Shown here: piece after piece, positions 34,359 through 42,620 of the stretch
Layout: every line of letters begins with the position of its first letter
Numbering within the stretch: the stretch's first letter is position 1
IMG/VR virus record: IMGVR_UViG_3300040960_001422
Location: 1-43,880 of that record
DNA: 43,880 nucleotides
From: a virus
Reading direction: 5' to 3' (one strand)
Program-made: the position numbers and the translations under genes
Notes under the pieces: generated by a model
The model's database searches: none
Told to the model about the DNA's origin: nothing
Seen by the model: the letters and a program-made list of their open reading frames with translations, nothing else

Positions 34359-37300
34359 ATGAAAAGGGTAGTAGTCAGGGTATCTGATAATTACGAACTA
34401 GAAAGAGCAAAAAGTGCTATCCTTGCTAAGTTCAGTTATCTTACCTTTGTACAAAAGTTTAGAAGTTTTGGCATCCTCACTTTCGACGTTGCAGAGGGAA
34501 AGGAGGATGAAGCGATTATTGGTTTGGATTCGCTTCATTATGTAACTAGAGTAACATGGGATGGGGAAAAGTTCTCATGCAATCCAGTTGAAACTGCTAC
34601 CTTAACTGTAGACACGGATGGAGACGCTGAGGCAGTAGAGGAAGCACAGGGAGATGCAACAAGAAGCACAAGAAATATCACAACTGCTGGATCTGGTACA
34701 GTATATGTACAGGTACAAAACATCAGTGGTAATAACTATTTTGTTCTTGGATTAAATCCATCTGGTCCTTTTGCTAGATACTCAAACTTTACAGGATTCC
34801 TGCAGGGTGGTACGTATACCTTTGATACATCCGATAGTTCTAATACAGGACACCCATTTAGATTTTCTGAAACTCCAGACGGAACTCACACTGGCGGCGT
34901 AGAATCTACAGCGGGCGTTACCGTAAATGGTACTCCTGGTCAAGCAGGATCGTATACTAGGATTACCATTGGAAATACTGTTCCATCTATCCTGTATTAC
35001 TACTGCTCTACTCATTCTGGAATGGGTAGATATCAGACATCTCCTAATAGATATGGAACCATCAACGTCCACGATATGTGGCACCTTGATAGAATTACCA
35101 AGCAAGATCGTCAATACCTCAACAGACAATTTAGCTATACTGAAGACGGTGATGGTGTAGACATCTATGTTATTGATAGTGGTGTCCGTGGTGCTAGCAG
35201 ACCAACAGGAACTAACGCATCACTCCACCCAGAACTTTTTGATCCAGATAACGTTGCTGATCTGAATGGTCTTTCTGAGCAACAGAACTATAGAGTATAT
35301 GAACTAAGTCACTTCAGTGGACTTGGAAGCACCAACGAAGACGACAATGGTCACGGAACATATTGTGCTATCCTCTCTGCTGGTAGAACTGCTGGTGTTT
35401 CTAGAAAGGCAAAGATCTATGCCCTCAAGGCATTTAACAGTTCCCTCTCTGGAACATACACTGACATCCTGAGTGCATATCAGGCAGTTATTGATCACAA
35501 CGATCCTGCTGATGCAAACTACAAAGGTGATACTAGACCTGCAATCATCAACTCGTCATTTGGTCCAACTATCCCATCTGGAAGTTATCCATATGTTGAA
35601 CTGAATGATGCTGGTAATGATACTGGTACTGATGAAGAGATGCTCGATGATATTGAGAGCACAATCGTCGGTACATATAATGTAATGATTTCTCGTTCTG
35701 CGGGCAATGGTTTCATTGATTCTTCTAGTGAGTTTGCAGGACCATTACAGACAAGAATGGTTGCAGGTGCTAGAACCGCTGGATACAGTGATGGTGATGT
35801 CAACACTGTTGACGTGAACCAAAATAAAATTACTGTCGGTGCTACCGAATACAACGACCGTTGGGCAGACTTCTCCAACTATGGTTCTGGTTGTACTACA
35901 GTTGCTCCTGGTGCGAATATCCTCCTCCCAGAATGGAACTGGACTACTAATACCTCATATACTAGCACAGCAAACTACGATACCATCAATGGTACATCGT
36001 TCTCTTGTCCTATTGTAACTGGTATTCTTGCCTCTTGGACAGCAGCGAATGGTTACACAAGAGCAACCAACGGTCTCACAGGACTTTCAAAATCTTTCAT
36101 CAGAACAACTGGACCCACTGGTGATATCATCAAAGGTACTCACAGTTTATATCCAGTAAACAGCATTGAAGAAAGGAGACTTCCAGATAACCCATTTGAA
36201 TTTAATAGTGGATCTAACTTCGTACTTATTAGTTTCAACTCTGCAGATGCATCACACTTCCTAGGAAATGTTGGTAGTAAAGTCCAATTAAGAACTGGAT
36301 CTACCTCTCTGATCATTGCAGGTATCAACCTCGGTACAGAGGCATCCAATGGTTGGTTTACTATCCAAGCAGAGAGTGCTGTCAATAATACAATTACAAT
36401 CCAGACAGCAAACACACCAATCAATACAACAACTGGTGGTGGAACAAATAATTACCTTGCCCTCATCAAAGAGGATGAACTCACCCACGAAAGTATTGAT
36501 GGCGTAGTCTTCTCTGGAACAACACTCAGATCCCAGACCGACGCACAGGAAGCACAGGGAACTGGATCATACACAAACATCAAATACTATCCAGTAGATT
36601 CTGGTGTTGACTTTGATCTGTCTAGCACTGCCTCAGTTAAAACTGTAAACAGAGGTGCGTTCTATCCATACATTGATGTAGTAACAACCTTCGCCACTCC
36701 ATCTGGTGATGTTAGCAGTGGCGGATTTGCAAATGGTGCAACAGTAAATATTGACCTTGGATTGTCTACAGCAACTACATTTGCCAACGAACCATTCTAT
36801 GAAAGATACACAGTAACTGGTGACAATATCACTGCATCTGGATTAAGTGTCGGTGCAACCACTGGCGTTCTTTCTGGAACTGTAACCTCAGACTATATCG
36901 ATACAACCTTTAATTTTACAGTAACTGAAACCAATACTAATGTATCTAGAAACTACAGTTTCACTACAACTGGAACTGGAGTTCTTGTAACAATTACTCA
37001 ACAACCATCGGATGATTCTGTAGAATCTGGATCTGGTGGAACGGCAACATTTGGTCCTGTCTCTGGAACAAGCTCTGATGCATCTACGATCACTTTCCAG
37101 TGGGAAGTCTCAACAAACAGTGGAGCAAGCTGGAGCAACGTTTCTAATGGTGGTGGGTATAGTGGAGCAACAACAAATACATTAACTGTTGATGACGACT
37201 TCACTAAGAATGGATATCAGTTCCGTTGTGTTCTTGACACAGCAACTGCAGTATCTCCATCCACAACAAATGCTGTAACGCTTACAGTATTCAGAACAAT

Positions 37301-39470
37301 TACGATTAGTAATCAACCAACAAATCAATTCCCAGTAGCACCTGCTCCAGCTACATTTAGTGTTACCGCTTCTACATTGGACGCAGCAGCACTTGCATAC
37401 CAATGGCAGACTTCCGAAGACAATGTGTCTTACACACCTATCTCTGGAGCAACAAACGCATCCTATACCACGGGTACAACTTCTTATGATAATGACTTTG
37501 GTGATTATTATAGGTGTGTAATTAGTGTATCTGGTGCAACAGATGTAACATCCAGTGCTGCTAGAAACTTAGTAACTAGAACAATTACAGTTACTACCCA
37601 ACCAGTAAATGAGACTGGATCTGTTGGCGGTACTAGAACCTTCACAACTGCAGGAACAACCTCAGACAATGATGCTGGGGATATCACATTCCAATGGCAG
37701 TTCTCGATTGATAGTGGTGCAAACTGGTCGAACGTCACCGATGGAACGGGTGAAACGACTGACACTTACACAACAGCAACGTTAACTGGTACTGAAGATG
37801 GATATCAATACCGTTGTTTACTGTCTGCTCCTGGAGCAACAACAACTCCAACCAATGCTGCTACTCTTCAGGTAGAAACAGTAACTCCAGTGGTTGTAAC
37901 TCAACCACAAAATGCAACAGTCAATGAGAATGCAACTGCTACGTTCACAACTCTTGGAGATGTAACACTGACACCTATTGGTGGTAATGCAGCATCTTCT
38001 TCGTTTGATACAGAATCTTGGGTAACTCCATCTGGAGGTGGTGGAAACGAAGCAGGTACTGGACCTGGATTGGGTCTCATGTCAGATCACGAACCATCTG
38101 TAACTTATCAGTGGGAGCGTTCTGATAATGGCGGTTCTACCTGGACAGCCATCGTTGGCGCAACATCCCCAAGTTACACCACTGGCACACTGACATATGC
38201 AGATGACAATGGTGATCTTTATCGCTGTGAGATTGATGCTGTTGGTGCTGTATCTCCAGCGTATACAAACAACGCAACTCTTACAGTTCAAAGAACATTT
38301 ACGATTGATTCTCAACCAGCAAACCAAACTGGCAATGAGGGTGGAACTGCAACCTTTAGCGTAACCACATCTAGCAGCAGCGGAACTCCAACATACCAGT
38401 GGAGAAGATCTGATGATGGGGGTGCAAACTACGCAGATGTTGTAGGTGCAACTAACCCATCCTATACCACACCAGTATTAGTTTACTCTGATGATAATGA
38501 TGACAGATATTTGTGTAGAGTTTCTCTTGTAGGATCTGCTGGTGATATTGATTCTAGTTTTGCTCTACTTTCTGTTCTTAGAGTTATTACTATTACTGCT
38601 CAACCACAGAGCACTTCTGTAATTGAGGGTAACCAAGCAGTATTCACTATTGGTGCAACTATCACCAGTGACGTAGTGAGTTACCAATGGCAGAAATCTA
38701 CAGACGGTGGATCCAATTGGAACAACATCAATGGAGCAAATGGTGCATCCTACACAACTCCAGCAACAGTTTTCCCAACGACACCATCTGAGCAGTTCCG
38801 CTGCGTTCTCTCTAACGTAGCAGCAACTTCTGTTACTTCTGCTGTAGCAACTCTCACAGTAAATGAATCTGAATTTGTATCTGCTCCAGCAACAGTAACT
38901 CCTGTCATTGACCCAGATACAAACCTCACATTCAATAGAACTCCAGTCATCAACACTTCTGCATTTGTTCCAGAATATACTGGATCAACACACTTCTCCA
39001 GTTTCTGGAGAATCAGAAGAGTATCCGATAACGTTACAGTATACGATACATCTGGAACTTTTGCAAATGGAGATACTGGAAACCTGACATCATTTACTGT
39101 CCCAGGTGGAACCCTAGACTTCAACACAACTTACAATGTTCAGGTTAAGTTCAGAGATAATGCTGGACTGGAAAGTGCTTACACTGCTGCAGTCAATTTC
39201 ACAACTCCTATTGTTGATCAACCAGAGATCCAAACAATCACACCAGCGTTCAACCCAACAATCAATGTTGACCCAGCACAAATCATTAATGGTTATGTAC
39301 ATACCTCTAGTGATTGGCAGTTCTCTGGAGCAAATACGTTTACAACTATCGTACACCAGTCCCTCGGAAACTCGGTCAACTTGACTTCATATACACTCCC
39401 TGGTGGTGTAACTCTTGATCCAAACACTACATATTATGTGAGAATTAGATTCAACGTCAATCCATCCTAA
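34359..39470 (+). CDS. Subtilisin-like protease fused to cupredoxin-like and Ig-like domains
   Basis: This is a 1703-residue modular protein. Residues 1-67 resemble an inhibitor I9-type propeptide (VVVRVSDNYELERAK, then FGILTFDVA). Residues about 113-227 are cupredoxin-like with His165, Cys216, His219 and Met222. Residues about 240-560 are a peptidase S8 domain with Asp273 (YVIDSG), His332 (NGHGTYCA), oxyanion Asn450 (SAGN) and Ser547 (NGTSFSCP), all intact. After a beta linker and a putative-Ig segment come six Ig-like repeats (about 878-1505), each with a Y/F-Q-W strand and a Y/F-R-C-like strand, then two FN3-like domains. There is no signal peptide. Position between the adhesin/enzyme block and gp13, under a late promoter, points to a virion protein. 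It may process fibres during assembly or digest host surface proteins; the target is unknown. Confidence 0.85.
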   Translation: MKRVVVRVSDNYELERAKSAILAKFSYLTFVQKFRSFGILTFDVAEGKEDEAIIGLDSLHYVTRVTWDGEKFSCNPVETATLTVDTDGDAEAVEEAQGDATRSTRNITTAGSGTVYVQVQNISGNNYFVLGLNPSGPFARYSNFTGFLQGGTYTFDTSDSSNTGHPFRFSETPDGTHTGGVESTAGVTVNGTPGQAGSYTRITIGNTVPSILYYYCSTHSGMGRYQTSPNRYGTINVHDMWHLDRITKQDRQYLNRQFSYTEDGDGVDIYVIDSGVRGASRPTGTNASLHPELFDPDNVADLNGLSEQQNYRVYELSHFSGLGSTNEDDNGHGTYCAILSAGRTAGVSRKAKIYALKAFNSSLSGTYTDILSAYQAVIDHNDPADANYKGDTRPAIINSSFGPTIPSGSYPYVELNDAGNDTGTDEEMLDDIESTIVGTYNVMISRSAGNGFIDSSSEFAGPLQTRMVAGARTAGYSDGDVNTVDVNQNKITVGATEYNDRWADFSNYGSGCTTVAPGANILLPEWNWTTNTSYTSTANYDTINGTSFSCPIVTGILASWTAANGYTRATNGLTGLSKSFIRTTGPTGDIIKGTHSLYPVNSIEERRLPDNPFEFNSGSNFVLISFNSADASHFLGNVGSKVQLRTGSTSLIIAGINLGTEASNGWFTIQAESAVNNTITIQTANTPINTTTGGGTNNYLALIKEDELTHESIDGVVFSGTTLRSQTDAQEAQGTGSYTNIKYYPVDSGVDFDLSSTASVKTVNRGAFYPYIDVVTTFATPSGDVSSGGFANGATVNIDLGLSTATTFANEPFYERYTVTGDNITASGLSVGATTGVLSGTVTSDYIDTTFNFTVTETNTNVSRNYSFTTTGTGVLVTITQQPSDDSVESGSGGTATFGPVSGTSSDASTITFQWEVSTNSGASWSNVSNGGGYSGATTNTLTVDDDFTKNGYQFRCVLDTATAVSPSTTNAVTLTVFRTITISNQPTNQFPVAPAPATFSVTASTLDAAALAYQWQTSEDNVSYTPISGATNASYTTGTTSYDNDFGDYYRCVISVSGATDVTSSAARNLVTRTITVTTQPVNETGSVGGTRTFTTAGTTSDNDAGDITFQWQFSIDSGANWSNVTDGTGETTDTYTTATLTGTEDGYQYRCLLSAPGATTTPTNAATLQVETVTPVVVTQPQNATVNENATATFTTLGDVTLTPIGGNAASSSFDTESWVTPSGGGGNEAGTGPGLGLMSDHEPSVTYQWERSDNGGSTWTAIVGATSPSYTTGTLTYADDNGDLYRCEIDAVGAVSPAYTNNATLTVQRTFTIDSQPANQTGNEGGTATFSVTTSSSSGTPTYQWRRSDDGGANYADVVGATNPSYTTPVLVYSDDNDDRYLCRVSLVGSAGDIDSSFALLSVLRVITITAQPQSTSVIEGNQAVFTIGATITSDVVSYQWQKSTDGGSNWNNINGANGASYTTPATVFPTTPSEQFRCVLSNVAATSVTSAVATLTVNESEFVSAPATVTPVIDPDTNLTFNRTPVINTSAFVPEYTGSTHFSSFWRIRRVSDNVTVYDTSGTFANGDTGNLTSFTVPGGTLDFNTTYNVQVKFRDNAGLESAYTAAVNFTTPIVDQPEIQTITPAFNPTINVDPAQIINGYVHTSSDWQFSGANTFTTIVHQSLGNSVNLTSYTLPGGVTLDPNTTYYVRIRFNVNPS
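34695..35039 (+). other. Cupredoxin-like domain in the protease protein
   Basis: The domain reads, in part, GGTYTFDTSDSSNTGHPFRF, GTPGQAGSYTRITI and ILYYYCSTHSGMG. His165, Cys216, His219 and Met222 reproduce the type-1 copper ligand order with the amicyanin-style spacing C-x2-H-x2-M. It lies between the propeptide-like region and the catalytic domain. Copper binding is inferred; a structural role without metal is possible. Confidence 0.7.
36990..38870 (+). repeat. Six tandem Ig-like repeats
   Basis: Six units of about 95-140 residues follow each other. Each opens with a x-I/V-x-x-Q-P strand (ITQQPSD, ISNQPTN, VTTQPVN, VVTQPQN, IDSQPAN, ITAQPQS), then a QW strand (FQWEV, YQWQT, FQWQF, YQWER, YQWRR, YQWQK) and a C strand (QFRCVL, YYRCVI, QYRCLL, LYRCEI, RYLCRV, QFRCVL). 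Unit 4 carries an extra Gly-rich loop near nt 37970-38090. Ig-like arrays on phage virions often bind weakly to cell-surface glycans. Confidence 0.8.
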
Positions 39471-39476
39471 GACAAC

Positions 39477-40292
39477 ATGGCACAACCTAGCACCAGGCAG
39501 GAACTGATTGATTACGCTCTGCGTCAACTCGGTGCTCCTGTATTAGAAATCAACGTTGATGATGATCAGATCGACGATCTAGTCGATGATGCTATTCAGT
39601 ATTACAATGAGCGCCACATGGATGGTTATATCAGAACCTTCCTGAAAGTTCCATTTAGTCAAGTTGTCATCGATAGAATGACAACAGATACTGATACTAC
39701 AGTTACAAATGCTACCAGCGGGAACGATAGTATCACATACAAGACACAGAACAATTATATCAAACTTCCAGATTATGTCACTAGCGTAATCAAAGTCTTT
39801 GATTTTGTTTCTAAGAACACAACAAACCTGTTCGATGTTCGCTATCAGTGGAGACTGAATGATCTCTGGGATCTGACCAATACAGAGATTCTAACATATG
39901 AAATGGTCAACCGCAGACTGGAGGATATCTACTTCCTGTTAGAAGGTCAGAAGCAGTTGAGATGGCAGATGCGTGGAGACCGTCTGTATCTTGACATCGA
40001 CTTCCAAGAAGATATTGCTGATGGCGATTACTTAGTTCTTGATTGCTATCGTGCAGTTGACCCAACAGACTTTACTGCAGTATATAACGATCCATGGGTA
40101 AAGCGTTATCTTACTGCTCTGATCCGCCGTCAGTGGGGTGCAAACCTGATTAAGTTCCAAGGTGCTCAACTCCCTGGTGGCATCACTATGAATGGTGAAT
40201 TCATTTACAACGAAGGTAAAGAAGCGGTCCAGAAACTTGAGGACGAAATGCTTTCTAGTTATGAAATCCCACCAATGGATATGATCGGATGA
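39477..40292 (+). CDS. gp13: Neck (head-to-tail joining) protein gp13
   Basis: This 271-residue protein is clearly gp13-like. The N-terminus (TRQELIDYALRQLGAPVLEI, then NVDDDQIDDLVDDAIQYYNE) matches the family very closely, and the rest (LPDYVTSVIKVFDF, YDLGRE-like YFLLEGQKQLRW, LIRRQWGANLIKFQGAQLPGG) is typical and full length (T4 gp13 is about 309). In T4, gp13 forms a ring under the portal and, with gp14, completes the head neck before tail joining. It begins six bases after the protease stop with no good Shine-Dalgarno sequence, so it may rely on coupled translation. Its end overlaps gp14 by four bases (ATGA). Confidence 0.95.
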   Translation: MAQPSTRQELIDYALRQLGAPVLEINVDDDQIDDLVDDAIQYYNERHMDGYIRTFLKVPFSQVVIDRMTTDTDTTVTNATSGNDSITYKTQNNYIKLPDYVTSVIKVFDFVSKNTTNLFDVRYQWRLNDLWDLTNTEILTYEMVNRRLEDIYFLLEGQKQLRWQMRGDRLYLDIDFQEDIADGDYLVLDCYRAVDPTDFTAVYNDPWVKRYLTALIRRQWGANLIKFQGAQLPGGITMNGEFIYNEGKEAVQKLEDEMLSSYEIPPMDMIG

Positions 40293-41617
40293 GAAACGTA
40301 TACTTCACACACGGAACTCGCAACGAACAATTCCTTCAACAAAATATTGTGGAGGAGTATCTTAAGATGTTTGGAATGGACATTTTGTACATTCCAAGAA
40401 AACTTGTACAAAAGGATGGCATCTTCAATGAAGAAGTCATATCTGAGTTTGACGATTCCTATGTGATTGAAGCATACTTAGAAAACAATGAAGGGTTCCA
40501 AGGTGGTGGAGATCTTCTGACTAAGTTTGGTATCAGACAGACTGACGAGATCACAATGGTCATCTCGCAGCAAAGATTTTCTGATCTCATCTCCCAGTTC
40601 CTCCTTCTCGATACTGATGTTGAAGTTGGAGAAAGACCACAAGAAGGAGATCTAATCTATTTCCCTCTGAGCAATAACTATTTTGAAATTAAGTTTGTAG
40701 AGCATGAAGAACCATTCTACCAGCTCGGTAAGGGTTATGTCTACAAACTTAAGTGTGAACTCTTCGAGTATCAAGATGAGCAGGGTGACTTCTTTGAAGG
40801 AGACGAAGAACTTATCGATACTGGATACACAGTCAAATACTACTACGTCACAAATCCTGGAACTAATGCTACTGCAAGCACGATTCTGGAAGGTGGTGCA
40901 GTATCTCAAATCTTCGTGACAAACCCAGGATCCAAGTACAACGAAGCACCTACAGTAACTATCACTGGTGATGGTACTGGTGCTACAGCAACAGCATACC
41001 TAGCAAACATCACACTGTCTGGTGGATCCCCAACAAAGACCGCAGTAATCAGATCTGTGGTGAAGGAAGGAGAAATTAGATCTGTTCAGATTGTTGATGG
41101 TGGTGCGGGATATGACGAAGACAGAACAACTCTTGTAGTCAGCAGTCCTGATAGTGGTGGGGTTGCAGCAAACCTCGTTCCCACTTTTGAGAACGGAGTT
41201 CTTAAGTCCATCAATATTGTCAACGGTGGATCTGAATATAAGTCAGTAAAAATTGTTGACGTTGATACGGCAGGTAGTGGATATACCACTGCATCTACAT
41301 CTCTATCCGCTGCTCCTGCAGGTATCACTGGTGCATTCAAAGTTCCAGAATCTGTAACTGGTGGAACTACTGGTGCTGTCGCAAACTTGGTTGAGTGGGA
41401 TGCTGTCGAAGGTTGGATCAAACTCAAGTCTCCAACGGCATCATTCAACATTGGTGAGACCATCATGGGGAGCAACTCTGGTGCCACCATCATTCTGGAA
41501 AGCAGAAATGAGATGGCAAGCACAGATACTAAATACTATGAAAATGTCGAGTTTGAAGAACTAGCTGACGACATTATTGATTTCACTGAAACAAATCCAT
41601 TTGGAGTAGCAACTTGA
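40289..41617 (+). CDS. gp14: Neck protein gp14 with inserted Gly-Tyr repeat domain
   Basis: The N-terminal 185 residues (NVYFTHGTRNEQFLQQNIVE, GMDILYIPRKLV, LISQFLLLDTDVEVGERPQE, GDLIYFPLSNNYFEIKFVEH) and the C-terminus (YYENVEFEELADDIIDF, ETNPFG) are gp14. T4 gp14 is 256 residues; this one is 442. The extra ~220 residues sit between these two conserved parts (about 190-415) and hold Gly-Tyr repeats (VTNPGSKYNEAPTVTITG, VDGGAGYDED, VNGGSEYKS, AGSGYTTAS) plus a GETIMGSNSGATIILES segment. In T4, gp14 builds the lower neck ring that receives the tail, so the insertion would decorate the neck, perhaps in place of the T4 wac collar. The insertion's function is unknown. Confidence 0.92.
   Translation: MRNVYFTHGTRNEQFLQQNIVEEYLKMFGMDILYIPRKLVQKDGIFNEEVISEFDDSYVIEAYLENNEGFQGGGDLLTKFGIRQTDEITMVISQQRFSDLISQFLLLDTDVEVGERPQEGDLIYFPLSNNYFEIKFVEHEEPFYQLGKGYVYKLKCELFEYQDEQGDFFEGDEELIDTGYTVKYYYVTNPGTNATASTILEGGAVSQIFVTNPGSKYNEAPTVTITGDGTGATATAYLANITLSGGSPTKTAVIRSVVKEGEIRSVQIVDGGAGYDEDRTTLVVSSPDSGGVAANLVPTFENGVLKSINIVNGGSEYKSVKIVDVDTAGSGYTTASTSLSAAPAGITGAFKVPESVTGGTTGAVANLVEWDAVEGWIKLKSPTASFNIGETIMGSNSGATIILESRNEMASTDTKYYENVEFEELADDIIDFTETNPFGVAT
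40905..41320 (+). repeat. Gly-Tyr repeat insertion within gp14
   Basis: Four copies of the hydrophobic-x-I-V-x-x-G-S-x-Y pattern are visible (IFVTNPGSKY, VQIVDGGAGY, INIVNGGSEY, VDTAGSGY). They interrupt a protein whose ends are conserved gp14. The same repeat occurs in gp8 and in both giant fibres here. Confidence 0.7.
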
Positions 41618-41618
41618 T

Positions 41619-42620
41619 ATGTTAGGGACATATACATATAACAAAATTATTAGAAAGTGCGTCATTGGATTTGGTACACTTTTCAATAACATCGAAGTCC
41701 GTAAGGAGAACCCAGACGGTAGCATCTACAGCAGAATGAAGGTGCCTCTGGCATATGGACCTCGCCAAAAGTTTTTAGCACGTCTTACTGAGCAAGCAGA
41801 TCTCAACAAGAAAGTTGCAATCACAGTCCCCCGTCTTTCTTTTGAGATGACTGGGGTATCCTATGATGGTGCAAGGAAACTCAGCCCCATCACTCTGACG
41901 CTTAAACCCGATGGTGCCAATGCCATCAAGAAGCAGTATACTCCCGTACCATATAACGTTGACTTTGAGTTGAACGTTATCTCAAAAACCAACGACGAAG
42001 CATTAGAGATCGTCGAACAGATTCTCCCAGTCTTCCAACCATCCTACAACATCACCCTGAAGTTGGTTGATGAGATGAATGACTTCAGAGATGTCCCTAT
42101 CGTCTTGAATAGTATTTCATACACGGATGACTACGAAGGAAACTTTGACGACAGAAAACTCACTCTGTTCACTCTAACATTTACTGCTAAGGCATACATC
42201 TTTGGTCCTGTTGGAACTGCAAGTCCCATCAAGAAAGCAAAGGTCGATTACTATACAGATGTCGATCTTACTGCCACCAGACAAGTATCTTATCAGGTTA
42301 CTCCAAAGGCACTCAGCGATCAAAACAAAGATGGTGCAACAGAACTTGCTGCAGATATCACTGCCAAGGCACTGACTATCGAAGTTTTAGATTCTACAAA
42401 TATTCCACTTCAGTCCTACATTGAAATTGGGAATGAGGTTATGTATGTCAAGAGCAAACCAGATACTAATAAGTTGACTGTTCGCAGAGCACAAAATGGT
42501 ACGTCTGCTGCGGCGGCAACATCTGGTACACCAGTTGATCTGATTAATACTGATGATGACGATCTGCTCACCTCGGGCGATGACTTTGGATTTAATGAGT
42601 TGACAAGTTTCTATGGATAA
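41619..42620 (+). CDS. gp15: Tail terminator / sheath stabiliser gp15
   Basis: This 333-residue protein matches gp15: an N-terminal TYNKIIRKCVIGFGTLFNNI, RMKVPLAYGPRQKFLARL, VAITVPRLSFEM, and the block ALEIVEQILPVFQPSYNITL, which parallels the T4 gp15 motif VEQILPYFQPHFN. gp15 hexamers cap the tail tube and sheath and join to the gp13-gp14 neck. T4 gp15 is 272 residues. The extra length is near the C-terminus (residues about 240-305), a small beta module (TIEVLDSTNIPLQSYIEIG, then KLTVRRAQNGTSAA) of a type seen in marine phage virion proteins. It starts one base after gp14 stops and overlaps gp16 by eight bases. Confidence 0.92.
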   Translation: MLGTYTYNKIIRKCVIGFGTLFNNIEVRKENPDGSIYSRMKVPLAYGPRQKFLARLTEQADLNKKVAITVPRLSFEMTGVSYDGARKLSPITLTLKPDGANAIKKQYTPVPYNVDFELNVISKTNDEALEIVEQILPVFQPSYNITLKLVDEMNDFRDVPIVLNSISYTDDYEGNFDDRKLTLFTLTFTAKAYIFGPVGTASPIKKAKVDYYTDVDLTATRQVSYQVTPKALSDQNKDGATELAADITAKALTIEVLDSTNIPLQSYIEIGNEVMYVKSKPDTNKLTVRRAQNGTSAAAATSGTPVDLINTDDDDLLTSGDDFGFNELTSFYG

